A DNA stretch of 64,000 nt from UBA6623 sp965238125 (GTDB taxonomy: Bacteria > Acidobacteriota > Terriglobia > Bryobacterales > UBA6623), in the NCBI GenBank assembly GCA_965238125.1, contig OZ250179.1, positions 1 through 64,000 of the forward strand, given 5' to 3'. Positions 20,182 to 28,971 of this stretch are shown piece by piece. A model generated the notes under the pieces. The model was not told where the DNA came from and made no database searches. It was given only the letters and a program-made list of their open reading frames with translations. How positions within the stretch are numbered: the stretch's first letter is position 1; each line of letters begins with the position of its first letter. The translations under genes and the position numbers were made by a program.

Positions 20182-21795
20182 TCAATCCCTCAGCCCGAAG
20201 ACGAACAGCGAGTGCCCGGCGTTGACGGCGACGAATTGCTTGCCGCCGGCTTGGTAGGTCATCGGTGAATTCGTCATGCGGCCGCCCAGGTTCAGGTTCC
20301 ACAGCAAGTTGCCGTTGAAGACGTCGAGCACCACGAGTTGGCCCTGCATGCTTCCGGAGAACAGGACATTGCCGGCCGTCGACATCAACCCGCTTTCGGA
20401 GACTTCGGCCATCTTGAACTCCCACTCGAGCTCGCCCGTCTCAGGGTCGAGCGCCCGCACGGCGCCGTAGCCCGGTTCCGCGTCCTTGGCCGGGTTGGGA
20501 TAGATGCCCTCGGGCAAGCTGCCGACATAGCGATTGCCGCGCGTGTAGGTCGGGTCGCCTTTGTAATACATGCTCGGGTAGCTTTCCCACACGGGGAGAT
20601 AGAACAGACCGGTCTTGGGGCTGTAGGTCGGCGAGTACCAATTCGTCGCCCCTTGAACGCTGGGGTAGGTTTTTGTGCCCTCCTTGGAGGGTCCGGCGCC
20701 CGCGACCCTGATGGGGCGGCCGTTTTCGTCGATGCCCTTGGCCCAGTTCTGGTAGACGAAAGCCTTGGCGAGCAGAAACTCGCCCGTGGCGCGATCGAGC
20801 ACGTAGTAGAAGCCGTTGCGGTTGCCCCACAGGATCAGCTTGCGTTGCTTGCCCTTGAATTCGCGGTCGACCAGGACGGGCACTTGCACTGAATCCCAGT
20901 CCCACTCGTCGTGCGGCGTGAACTGGTAGTACCACTTGAGCTTTCCGTCATCGGGGTTGAGGGCCACCACCGAATCGCTATAGAGGTTGTCGCCCTTGCG
21001 GACATCGGCGTTCCAGTCAGGGGCGGGGTTGCCGGTTCCCCAATAGAGCAAGTTCAAGTCGGGATCGTAGGAGCCGGTCAGCCAGGCCGAACCGCCGCCG
21101 CGCTTCCAGGAATCGCCTTCCCACGTTTCATGGCCCGGTTCGCCGGGGCCGGGGATGGTGTAGAAGCGCCATAGCTTCTTGCCGGTCTTGACGTCGTGGG
21201 CTTGCAGGAAGCCTCGGATGCCGTATTCGCCGCCAGCGGTCCCGATAATGATCTTGTCCTTGACGATCAGCGGCGCCAGCGTGATGGAATAGCCGCCGGT
21301 GTAATCCACAACGGTAATGTCCCAGTTCACCGAACCGGTTTTGGCGTCGAGCGAGAGCAGGCGGCCATCGACGGTTCCCATGAATAGACTGTCGCCGGCC
21401 ATCGCCAAGCCGCGGTTGATGCGGCCACAGCAGGTATTCACCTTGGCGGGTTCGTTGTGGGTGTATTTCCAGAAACTCCGACCGGTCGCGGCGTCGATCG
21501 CGACGACGTTGTTCGGCGGTTCGGTGAAATACATCACGCCGTCGACAACCAGCGGCGTGGCTTGGAACTTTTCGAGCGAGCGAGCCTGGAAGACCCATTT
21601 CAGCTCGAGGTTGCCGATGTTTTCACGGTTAATCTGATCGAGCTTGCTGAATCGTTGGCTTTTGTAGCTGCCCGAATAGGTCATCCATTGTTCGGGCTCG
21701 TTCTCGGCGTTGAGCAGACGCTCGCTGCTGACCTGCGGGAAGGCCCCGGCGGCGGTCGCCGTCGCCAGAGCGAGAATGCGAAGCGTCCGCATCAC
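20182..21795 (-). CDS. PQQ-dependent alcohol dehydrogenase (quinoprotein), lanthanide-type active site
   Basis: A 537-residue secreted eight-blade propeller with a signal peptide (MMRTLRILALATATAAGAF). It has the vicinal disulfide Cys122-Cys123 (NTCCGRINRG), GGEYGIRG with Glu190, WGTGNPAPDWN with Asn256, and HDEWDWDSVQ with the catalytic Asp299. Asp301 lies two residues after the catalytic Asp, as in XoxF-type enzymes, where it coordinates a lanthanide; Ca-dependent MxaF-type enzymes have a small residue there. The substrate (methanol, ethanol or another alcohol) cannot be told. The gene starts inside the end of the upstream cytochrome c gene (4-base overlap), so the cytochrome is the likely electron acceptor in the periplasm. 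Confidence 0.9.
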   Translation of the reverse strand: MMRTLRILALATATAAGAFPQVSSERLLNAENEPEQWMTYSGSYKSQRFSKLDQINRENIGNLELKWVFQARSLEKFQATPLVVDGVMYFTEPPNNVVAIDAATGRSFWKYTHNEPAKVNTCCGRINRGLAMAGDSLFMGTVDGRLLSLDAKTGSVNWDITVVDYTGGYSITLAPLIVKDKIIIGTAGGEYGIRGFLQAHDVKTGKKLWRFYTIPGPGEPGHETWEGDSWKRGGGSAWLTGSYDPDLNLLYWGTGNPAPDWNADVRKGDNLYSDSVVALNPDDGKLKWYYQFTPHDEWDWDSVQVPVLVDREFKGKQRKLILWGNRNGFYYVLDRATGEFLLAKAFVYQNWAKGIDENGRPIRVAGAGPSKEGTKTYPSVQGATNWYSPTYSPKTGLFYLPVWESYPSMYYKGDPTYTRGNRYVGSLPEGIYPNPAKDAEPGYGAVRALDPETGELEWEFKMAEVSESGLMSTAGNVLFSGSMQGQLVVLDVFNGNLLWNLNLGGRMTNSPMTYQAGGKQFVAVNAGHSLFVFGLRD

Positions 21796-22592
21796 AACTG
21801 CCTCCTTCTCAGGCTCGAAAGATAAGCCACGATATCGGTCACCTCTTCATCGCTCAAGACGCCCTCGTAGGCGGGCATGCCGGATTTCTTGACGATGTCG
21901 TAACTGGTCAGGTCGCTCTTCATTAACGATCGCAAGCGGCCTTTCGAATCGAGTACTTGAACGGAGAACGTGTCTTCATTGAGGCGCCGGCCCGACACTT
22001 TCTCGCCGCTGTTGGTGACGATCGTAACGGTCCAGTCCACGGCGAGCACTTGCTCATCCGGCCGCAGGATCGACGCCTTGAGCGCCTTGGCGGAGCGTGA
22101 AGCGCCGATGTCGCCAAGAGGAGGCGCTCCGCGACCGCCTTCCCCAGCCACCATGTGACATTGCAGACAACCGCCCTTTGAGCCGAACAGTTCGGCCCCG
22201 CGCTCGACGTTACCGGCCGCGGCGCCGGGCTGGTCTGCTTTAACCAGGGTTCGAACGAACGAAACGACCTGCCACAGCTGTTTCCCGTTGAAAAACGTCC
22301 CGGGCATCTCGGTACCCGGAATTCCCTTGGAGAAAGTTTCATAGAGTTCTTCGTCGCTCGAGCCGTGGCGATATCGGCCGGTCGTCAAGTCGGCGCCCTT
22401 ACCGCCGCCGCTGCCGTCGAGGCCGTGGCAACTGGCGCAATGGCCGCGAAAGATCTTTCCTCCGGCGGCGGCGTCCTCCGCTGAAGTATAAGGGTTCGCC
22501 CCGTCTTGCCCGGCGTGTTCTTGGGCCCCGAGCGAGAGAACTCCGGCCAAAGCCAGCGCCGACGCGAGCGATAATGTCCGGCAGATCCGCAC
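21792..22592 (-). CDS. Secreted dihaem cytochrome c
   Basis: 266 residues with an N-terminal signal sequence. Two haem-binding motifs are present: CASCH (52-56) and CLQCH (142-146). A region DEQVLAVDWTVTIVTNSGEK...GRRLNEDTFSVQVLD resembles the haem-binding domain shared by many Planctomycetes and Acidobacteria cytochromes. The first domain carries PGTEMPGTFF, whose Met could be an axial ligand. It probably shuttles electrons from the PQQ dehydrogenase encoded immediately downstream (overlap of four bases, translationally coupled) to the respiratory chain. It is divergent from the otsA gene across a 245 bp gap, where promoters for both should lie. Confidence 0.88.
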   Translation of the reverse strand: MRICRTLSLASALALAGVLSLGAQEHAGQDGANPYTSAEDAAAGGKIFRGHCASCHGLDGSGGGKGADLTTGRYRHGSSDEELYETFSKGIPGTEMPGTFFNGKQLWQVVSFVRTLVKADQPGAAAGNVERGAELFGSKGGCLQCHMVAGEGGRGAPPLGDIGASRSAKALKASILRPDEQVLAVDWTVTIVTNSGEKVSGRRLNEDTFSVQVLDSKGRLRSLMKSDLTSYDIVKKSGMPAYEGVLSDEEVTDIVAYLSSLRRRQL

Positions 22593-22837
22593 CTGTCACC
22601 TCCGGAGACACACCGGCTGGAACCGGACAAGCGCCATCGCTTCCCGCTGCCGCCGACCGTCTCACACCGTCGGCTATCTTAGCCTATTGGGAGGGTGGTG
22701 CGTACGCCAGCCGGGGCCTATCGTCGTACAGAACCGAGCCCGACCCGCCGATTCTATTCCTATTTGTTACCGTCGCATGGGCGGTTTTCCCTTCATACTT
22801 AAAGGAAGGGGGCGATTCGCTCGCGGACAAGCGCTTA

Positions 22838-24322
22838 ATGCAACCGTTTCTTCAACCGGTCGGGCGCGAGACCTTGCAGAGTTTCGTCGCCGAAAAGTTC
22901 AACGGGTTGCCGTTCGTCGTTGTTTCGAATCGCGAACCCTATATCCATTACTTAGAGGGCGACGAGGTCCGCTGGAAACGCACCCTGGGCGGGCTCGTCA
23001 CCGCGCTCGACCCGATGATGCAAACCCTGCGCGGCTCGTGGGTGGCGCATGGCTCGGGCGACGCGGATCGCCAAACCGCCGCCGAAAACGGCTGTCTCGG
23101 CGTGCCGCCCGACGCCCCCAGCTATACCCAACACCGCGTCTGGCTGTCGAAAAAAGAGGAAGAGGGCTACTACTACGGTGTCGCCAACCAGGCGCTTTGG
23201 CCGCTTTGCCACAATTCCTATACTCGGCCGCTATTCAGTCAATCGGACTGGGAAGTCTACCAATCGGTCAACGCCAAGTTCGCCGACAAGGTCGCCGGCG
23301 TCGTCGGCGATCAAAAGGCCGTGGTTTTCGTCCAGGACTACCACTTTGCCTTGTTGCCGGCCCTGGTCAAGCAGCGCTGCCCGCGGGCGGTTTGCGCTCA
23401 TTTCTGGCATATTCCCTGGCCGAATCCCGAGGTTTTCGCGATTTGTCCCTGGCGGCGGGAGATGCTCGAAGGTCTGCTGGGCAATGATTTGCTCGGGTTT
23501 CATCTGCAGGCCTCGTGCAACAACTTTCTCGAAACCGTCGATCGTGAGCTCGAAGCCCGCCAAGACCGCGAGCTGATCGCGGTGGTCTACAACGACCACA
23601 CGACGCGCGTGAGGCCCTTTCCCATCAGCGTCGATTTCGAGGCGATCTCGGAACAAGCCGCCGGCGAAGCCTGTGCCGGCCGCATGAAGTCGGTCAAAAA
23701 GGAATTGCGGCTCGACGGCAAGTTCGTGCTGTTGGGGCTCGACCGGATGGACTATACCAAGGGCATCCCCGATCGCCTGCGCGCCGTTGATCTATTTCTC
23801 GAACGCCGTCCCGACTTCCTCGGTAAGCTCGTCTTCATTCAAGCCTCGGTTCCGAGCCGACACCGCATTCCCGCCTATAAATCATTGATCAGCGAGGTCG
23901 AAAACCTCACCGAGGAGATCAATTGGCGTCACGGCGACGGGGCTTGGAAGCCGATCGTGACGCTCGATGAGCACTTGTCGTGGGAAACCGTTCTGGCGCT
24001 GTACCGGCTGGCCGATGCCTGCGTCGTGAGCAGTCTGCAAGACGGTTTGAACCTGGTGGCCAAGGAATTTATCAGCGCCCGCACCGACGAGCGCGGCGTG
24101 CTGTTGCTGAGCCGTTTCGCCGGCGCGGCCTCGGAGTTGCCCGAGGCGCTGCTGCTCAATCCCTTCGCCCACGATGAGTTCGCCGCGCGCATCGAAGACG
24201 CGGCGCAAATGTCCGCGGACGAACAAGGCTCGCGGATGCGGGTTCTGCGAGAGCAGGTTCGCGAGAACAATATCTATACCTGGACGCTGCATCTTCTCGA
24301 TCAACTGGCGGGGTTAGGATAG
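22838..24322 (+). CDS. otsA: Trehalose-6-phosphate synthase (GT20)
   Basis: 494 residues from ATG 22838. GT20 hallmarks are visible: VVVSNREPY near the start, RTLGGLVTAL, VQDYHFALLP (the donor-site DYH), HFWHIPWPNPEVF, LGFHLQ, LGLDRMDYTKGIPDRL and the C-terminal VVSSLQDGLNLVAKEF nucleotide-sugar block. It joins UDP- or ADP-glucose to glucose-6-phosphate. The frame is open further upstream to 22574 but that part overlaps the divergent cytochrome start and is not conserved. It starts the trehalose cluster, with otsB 645 bases further on after a block of repeats. Confidence 0.9.
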   Translation: MQPFLQPVGRETLQSFVAEKFNGLPFVVVSNREPYIHYLEGDEVRWKRTLGGLVTALDPMMQTLRGSWVAHGSGDADRQTAAENGCLGVPPDAPSYTQHRVWLSKKEEEGYYYGVANQALWPLCHNSYTRPLFSQSDWEVYQSVNAKFADKVAGVVGDQKAVVFVQDYHFALLPALVKQRCPRAVCAHFWHIPWPNPEVFAICPWRREMLEGLLGNDLLGFHLQASCNNFLETVDRELEARQDRELIAVVYNDHTTRVRPFPISVDFEAISEQAAGEACAGRMKSVKKELRLDGKFVLLGLDRMDYTKGIPDRLRAVDLFLERRPDFLGKLVFIQASVPSRHRIPAYKSLISEVENLTEEINWRHGDGAWKPIVTLDEHLSWETVLALYRLADACVVSSLQDGLNLVAKEFISARTDERGVLLLSRFAGAASELPEALLLNPFAHDEFAARIEDAAQMSADEQGSRMRVLREQVRENNIYTWTLHLLDQLAGLG

Positions 24323-24374
24323 CCGGGACAAGGCGGGCGAGCGGGGGGATGTGAAGGAATCCGGTGAGCGCGGT

Positions 24375-24925
24375 TGTTATGAGTAGGCCGGTTGTGATGA
24401 TACCGCCCATGAAAATGAGGTTTGGTGCAAGACCGCTCGGGAGGCCGATCCGTGTGTTCCTGCCGCCCTTACCTTCCTGCCATATGGCACACCGCCGGTT
24501 TTGGAATGTGGCGTTCGACGCAGGAGGTAAGCCAAGGAGCGTCGAAGTAGTCAACCGTCAGCGGGCGGGCAGGGCGGAAGTTGCCTATTGGTCGGCGTTG
24601 CATCGAACGATTGTTCCTGCGCCCCGTCCGGGGCTTCTCCTGATGTGTGGCGCGGACCCCGGGCTGAAGCCCGGGGCTACTATCCGCGCCCCCTGCCGGG
24701 GGCGGGGACCGAGGCGATGAGACATCCCGGCCGGAAAGCGATAAACCTCGGGGTCTGGGGCGGAGCCCCAGGGCTTGAAAACGCCCGAAACACCCCGACC
24801 GGTGTGCCATATGGCAACATTTTCAGGGCTCAACGGAATTGGGTGGTTAACCTAGGGTTCCGCCTTTCGGCTCTACCCTAGGCTATATTCCTGTCGCCGC
24901 TTCGCGGCTCTTCCGGACCCGAGTA
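24375..24925 (+). repeat. Repeat family C, copy 5, split by a MITE
   Basis: The head (TGATACCGCCCATGAAAATG) and GTTCCTGCCGCCCTT lie left, and TTCAGGGCTCAAC, CTAGGGTTCCGCC...CTACCCTAGG and the GCCGCTTCGCGGC hairpin lie right, of an inserted 339 bp element. The hairpin arms have changed from CCCAGGG to CCTAGGG on both sides, preserving pairing. This fills the gap between otsA and otsB. Confidence 0.7.
24478..24816. mobile_element. MITE-like element with perfect 17 bp terminal inverted repeats
   Basis: The ends are TGCCATATGGCACACCG (24478-24494) and its exact reverse complement (24800-24816). The 339 bp interior has no credible gene. It contains several hairpins (GCCCCGTCCGGGGC, CCCCGGGCTGAAGCCCGGGG, GGGGCGGAGCCCC) that are also found in the repeat at 18299-18606. 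It is inserted within a family C repeat. Confidence 0.7.
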
Positions 24926-24967
24926 TCTCATAACTCTTAATCGTTGCTCTGCGGTTCTTGACGCACG

Positions 24968-25756
24968 ATGGAACATCTTTTTGAAGCTTGGCCCGAGGCG
25001 GTGGCGACGCTCGAAACCGCGCCGGGTCTTCTCGTGATGCTCGACTTTGACGGTACCCTGGCGCCGCTGGTTCCGCACCCGGATCGCGCAGTGCTTCCGA
25101 CGGAAACCAAGCGCTGCCTGGAGCAATTGGCGGCCGCCACGGCGGTCGATCTCGCCGTGGTCAGCGGCCGCGCGGTTTCCGATCTGCGGGCCCGCGTCGC
25201 GGTCGAGGGAATCGAATACAGCGGCAACCACGGCCGCGAGCGCCTTCGTCCCGGCTCGGACCAAATCGAGTTCCGTAACGAGGTCCTACAAGAAATGGCC
25301 GCGGCGGCGCGGGCGGCAGCCCAAGCGGTGGACGGCATCGAGGGTGCTTTCGTGGAAGACAAGGGCTTGACGGCGGCGCTGCACTACCGCCAAGTCCCCA
25401 CCGCCCGTCACACGGATGTCCGGCGCGCGGTGGAGGCGCTCATGCCGCGGCTGGGCCCGGGAATCCGCGTCGAGGAAGGGAAGAAGGTTTTCGAACTACT
25501 GCCGAGCGATGGTCGGAACAAGGGCAAGCTGGCCCTCACGCTGTTCGAGGAGAAGGGTGGGGCCGACGCCGTCGTCCCGATCTATTGCGGTGATGACGCG
25601 ACCGATGAGACGGTCTTCGAAGCGCTGCCACGCGAAGCGCTGACCGTGCATGTCGGGGACGGGAGTGGGCGCTCGCGGGCGCGTTACCGGTTGGACGGCC
25701 CGGAGCAAGTCGCCGAGTTCCTTGGTAAGATTGTGGACTTTCGCACTTCGGCCTGA
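24968..25756 (+). CDS. otsB: Trehalose-6-phosphate phosphatase
   Basis: 262 residues of the HAD superfamily. Motif I is LDFDGTLAPL with the nucleophilic Asp and acid/base Asp. Motif II is AVVSGR, the cap region carries GIEYSGNHGRE and a glycine/lysine motif EGKKVFELLP...NKGKL, and motif IV is CGDDATDE. It dephosphorylates trehalose-6-phosphate made by the OtsA protein encoded upstream. The next gene begins 56 bases later in the same direction. Confidence 0.92.
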   Translation: MEHLFEAWPEAVATLETAPGLLVMLDFDGTLAPLVPHPDRAVLPTETKRCLEQLAAATAVDLAVVSGRAVSDLRARVAVEGIEYSGNHGRERLRPGSDQIEFRNEVLQEMAAAARAAAQAVDGIEGAFVEDKGLTAALHYRQVPTARHTDVRRAVEALMPRLGPGIRVEEGKKVFELLPSDGRNKGKLALTLFEEKGGADAVVPIYCGDDATDETVFEALPREALTVHVGDGSGRSRARYRLDGPEQVAEFLGKIVDFRTSA

Positions 25757-25812
25757 ACCGGCTGAGCGCGCCAGGGCGCCGAGCCGCGATCCGGAAGGGA
25801 TAGAAGTCGGCG

Positions 25813-26460
25813 ATGTCGAACCGTTTCGTTTTCTATAGCGCCGCGAGCCTGGTGCAGACTACGCCCTTCGAGGCCGATAGTCTGCCCTCGTTGCTCGATT
25901 GCCTGCGACGGGTCGACAGCTCGTCGATCTTCTATCATTTCTATCATTCGCTGTTGCGCCGGCATTTCCTGAAGGCCGAATTCCAAAATGACTTCGCCCT
26001 CTGGGCGGACGAGCAATTGCGCGAGCCCTGGCTAGCCGAAAGGTTGGCGACTGTCGACCCGATGGATTTCGCCATGATCCGGACCGCGCGCGAAAAGTTG
26101 ATCGAATACGTCGAGGTCTTCGTGGGCCCGGCCCAATCTCATGTGCGCGTGCCGCCGGGCAAGGAATTTCGCTTTCAAGAGTTGAAGAGCTTCTCCTATC
26201 CGAGCGGCATCGAGGCGGAAACACTCGAGGAATTCGCCGCGGCGGTGAGGCAGGTGAGCGTGGAATCGGTTTTCTATCACGTCGTGGAAGCGCGCCTGCG
26301 TCTGCACAAGAAGTCAAACGATTTTTCGAGCTGGCTCGAACAGACCCACGGCGAGACGGTGTTGGCGCGGGAAATCGATGGACTGAATCCCTACGGCTAC
26401 GGGCTGGAGGACTTAAAGGCCAAGATCGCCGAGTTGGTCGAGGCGAGGGTTTCCCAATGA
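25813..26460 (+). CDS. DUF5752-family protein in the trehalose cluster
   Basis: A 215-residue soluble protein of unknown function. It looks like two similar halves: VDSSSIFYHFYHSLLRRHFLK with DFALWADEQL in the first, and VSVESVFYHVVEARLRLHKKS with DFSSWLEQTHG in the second, an internal duplication that is visible by eye. Between them is FRFQELKSFSYPSG. I recognise the family as DUF5752, often beside GT4 trehalose synthases. It overlaps treT by four bases (ATGA), so the two are translationally coupled and probably cooperate. No catalytic motif is evident; a structural or regulatory partner role is inferred. Confidence 0.7.
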   Translation: MSNRFVFYSAASLVQTTPFEADSLPSLLDCLRRVDSSSIFYHFYHSLLRRHFLKAEFQNDFALWADEQLREPWLAERLATVDPMDFAMIRTAREKLIEYVEVFVGPAQSHVRVPPGKEFRFQELKSFSYPSGIEAETLEEFAAAVRQVSVESVFYHVVEARLRLHKKSNDFSSWLEQTHGETVLAREIDGLNPYGYGLEDLKAKIAELVEARVSQ

Positions 26461-27689
26461 GTGAGTTAAATCTCGATGCCTACGCCCCGATCGTCGGCCC
26501 CGGCGAGATCAACGACATCCGCCGGCTGGCCGGGTATCTCAAGGGCCGCCGGGTGCAGCAGATCAACTCGACCTTCACCGGCGGCGGGGTGGCGGAAATT
26601 CTCTATCGCCTGATCCCGCTGATGAACGAAGTCGGCCTCGACGTCAACTGGGATGTCGTCGACGGCGAGCAGCCTTTTTTTGAAGTCACCAAGAGTTTTC
26701 ACAACGCGCTGCACGGCCAACACGTCGAAATCACCCAGGGGATGCTCGACATTTTTCTCGAAACGACAGCGGCGAATGAAAGCAAGCTCGACCGCGACGC
26801 CGACATCGTGGTTTTGCACGACCCGCAGCCGGTCGGGCTGGTGACGAAGAGCGGCGGCTTCAAGGGCCGTACGGTATGGCGCTGTCACATCGACGTTTCC
26901 CACGCCGACCCCGTCGTTTGGCGATTTCTCGAACGCTTTATCACGCAGTGCGACGCGTCCGTCTATCATCTCGTGGATTACGCGCACAATCTGCCGATTC
27001 GCGAGTTCATCATTCCTCCGGCGATCGACCCGCTGGCGGAGAAGAACTGCGGGATTGAGCCCGGGGAAATCAATGGCGTACTGGAGCGGTTCGGCATTGA
27101 CCCCAAGCGCCCCATCGTTGTACAGGTTTCCCGCTTCGACCGCCTGAAAGATCCCGTCGGCGTCATCGAGGGTTACCAGATGACGCGCCGATACGCCGAT
27201 TGCCAACTGGTGCTCGCCGGCGGCGGCGCGCCCGACGACCCCGAGGGCCAAGCCGTGCTCGCCGAAGTGATGGAGCGCAAGGGCAACGACCCCGACGTCT
27301 TTGTACTCGACCTGCCGCCCGACTCTCACCGCATCATCAACGCGCTGCAACGCGCCGCCGACGTGGTGATTCAGAAGTCGATCCGCGAAGGCTTCGGCCT
27401 GACCGTCGCCGAGGCCATGTGGAAGGGCAAACCAATGATCGGCGGCAATGTCGGCGGCATTCGTAGCCAGATTATCCAAGGCGTGACGGGTTATCTCGTC
27501 AACACCGTGGAAGGGATGTCGTGGCGGTTGCGCGAGCTGCTTGCCGACCCCGAACGCGCGCGGCACATGGGCGAGCTGGGCCGCCAACATATCCGGCAGA
27601 ATTTTCTGCTGCCCCACAGCTTGAAGAATTGGCTGCTCGTCTACCTCTCGCTCGACTATCCCGACCGGCATATGGTCGAGTTGGGGTGA
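26457..27689 (+). CDS. treT: Trehalose glycosyltransferring synthase-like GT4 enzyme
   Basis: 410 residues of the GT-B fold. The N-terminal half has INSTFTGGGVAEILYRLIPLM (the glycine loop of TreT-type enzymes), VLHDPQPVGL and CHIDVSHADP. The C-terminal half has VVQVSRFDRLKDPVGVIEGY, LAGGGAPDDPEG and the donor-site QKSIREGFGLTVAEAMWKG with the E-x7-E pair. TreT makes trehalose directly from a nucleoside-diphosphate glucose and glucose, reversibly. Having it next to otsA/otsB gives two routes to trehalose in one cluster. Other GT4 activities on similar substrates cannot be excluded. Confidence 0.82.
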   Translation: MSELNLDAYAPIVGPGEINDIRRLAGYLKGRRVQQINSTFTGGGVAEILYRLIPLMNEVGLDVNWDVVDGEQPFFEVTKSFHNALHGQHVEITQGMLDIFLETTAANESKLDRDADIVVLHDPQPVGLVTKSGGFKGRTVWRCHIDVSHADPVVWRFLERFITQCDASVYHLVDYAHNLPIREFIIPPAIDPLAEKNCGIEPGEINGVLERFGIDPKRPIVVQVSRFDRLKDPVGVIEGYQMTRRYADCQLVLAGGGAPDDPEGQAVLAEVMERKGNDPDVFVLDLPPDSHRIINALQRAADVVIQKSIREGFGLTVAEAMWKGKPMIGGNVGGIRSQIIQGVTGYLVNTVEGMSWRLRELLADPERARHMGELGRQHIRQNFLLPHSLKNWLLVYLSLDYPDRHMVELG

Positions 27690-27757
27690 GGCGGGGGATA
27701 ACCCGGTGGTTCTTCCTTTAAGATAAGCCCGGAATCTCCTTGATACCGAACACCCCC

Positions 27758-27897
27758 GACGTGGCGTGAGCCTCCAGGCTTGCCGGGCCCCGAGTCGTCG
27801 GGGCGGGTCGCGAATTGCCGCCTTGCGAGGTCTCGCGAATTCGGGGATACGAACCGATGAATCGGTTCGCGGCAAGCGTGGGCGCTCACGCCACGTC
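27758..27897. repeat. Long palindromic repeat family B, copy 1
   Basis: The outer arms GACGTGGCGTGAGC...GCTCACGCCACGTC enclose an asymmetric core with CGAACCGATGAATCGGTTCG and TTCGCGA/TCGCGAA segments. The copy at 45983-46119 has the same outer arms but the core inverted. This repeat fills most of the gap between treT and IS630 copy 2. Confidence 0.75.
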
Positions 27898-27955
27898 CTC
27901 CGTTGAGTCAAGCGTCTACAAATAAGCGACTTACTGAGTCTCGCATAATACACTG

Positions 27956-28498
27956 TCAATCGAGACAAAGAGAAGACTGTTTCCAGAAAGCGGTAATCAA
28001 GCGCGGTTTGCGGCGCATTCGCCGCAGCGCTTTGCGGGCGCGCTCGTCGAGTTCCCAGTAGTCCTTCGGGCAGACGTTGGGCAACTCGTGCTGCTTCCAG
28101 TACGCCCAAATGTATTTCACCGGGTTCAACTCCGGCGCATAGGGCGGCAAGTACTCCGTTGCGATGTGATCCTCGGAGAGCTGGATGAACTCCCGCACCA
28201 GGCGGCTGCGGTGCGCCGGCAGCCGGTCCCAGACGATCAGCAGTGGGCCGTCGATGTGGCGCACCAAAGCCTTCAGGAAGTCGATGACCTCCAGCTCGCC
28301 GATCGCGCCGGGATAGAGCCGGAAGTAAAAGTTGCGCAACGTCAGCCCGGCCGACACCGACAGCTTGTCCCAGTTGAAGTTGAACTCCAACACCGGTGTC
28401 TCGCCGCGCGGCGCCCAGGTGCGGCAACGATGCGGCTTCTGACTCAATCCGCTTTCGTCGATGAAGACGATCGTACGTTCTTCTTTGCGGGCTTTTTT
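27956..28498 (-). CDS. IS630 transposase orfB, copy 2 (catalytic Glu replaced by Lys)
   Basis: The -1 frame carries TIVFIDESGLSQKPHR and LLIVWDRLPAHRS with both Asp residues, but the third block reads PELNPVKYIWAYW where the other copies read PELNPVEYIWAYW. The single G-to-A change replaces the catalytic Glu by Lys and should abolish strand transfer. Otherwise the frame is intact. Confidence 0.82.
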   Translation of the reverse strand, partial: KKARKEERTIVFIDESGLSQKPHRCRTWAPRGETPVLEFNFNWDKLSVSAGLTLRNFYFRLYPGAIGELEVIDFLKALVRHIDGPLLIVWDRLPAHRSRLVREFIQLSEDHIATEYLPPYAPELNPVKYIWAYWKQHELPNVCPKDYWELDERARKALRRMRRKPRLITAFWKQSSLCLD

Positions 28499-28971
28499 TT
28501 AATGGCCGGCCAAGTCTTGCGCTGCCAGCCGCGGATGGCCTCTTCGTTGCGCTCCCGCGCTTTGCCGACGGGCCGTTGCGGGCTCCAACCGAGCGCCCGC
28601 AGGATCTTCCAGACATGGCCCTCGTGATAGCGCACGCCGAACTCGTCTCCGATCAGACGAGCGACCCGCGGACAGCTCCACAGCGGCGTCGGGAAGCCGT
28701 GCGCCTCGGGGCCTTCCAGCAGCAACGCCTCGAGGCGTTCGAGCTGCGCGGCGTCCAACAGCGGCTTACGGCCGGCGCGGCCGGCCTGGCGCAACCCGGC
28801 TTCGCCGTCACGCCGGTATCGTCGCAGCCACTCGCTGACGCTTTGCCGCGCGACCTTCAATCGCCTCGCTGTCTCGGACTGACTACAGCCTTGCTCGACC
28901 AACCGGATCGCTTTGAAACGGCGCTTCTCCAGGGCCTCGAAATCCCGCCGTACGCCTTTTGTATTTCCCAT
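28444..28971 (-). CDS. IS630 transposase orfA, copy 2
   Basis: MGNTKGVRRDFEALEKRRF start, helix-turn-helix SQSETARRLKVARQSVSEW, and the A-AAA-AAG slip site in PAIKKK. The zero frame then ends after a non-conserved tail. Confidence 0.8.
   Translation of the reverse strand: MGNTKGVRRDFEALEKRRFKAIRLVEQGCSQSETARRLKVARQSVSEWLRRYRRDGEAGLRQAGRAGRKPLLDAAQLERLEALLLEGPEAHGFPTPLWSCPRVARLIGDEFGVRYHEGHVWKILRALGWSPQRPVGKARERNEEAIRGWQRKTWPAIKKKPAKKNVRSSSSTKAD

Noticed and set aside
26466..28616. 716-codon minus-strand frame joining IS630 copy 2 with the antisense of treT
   Set aside because: The left part is the third frame of the IS630 element and the right part is antisense of treT; no motif is present.
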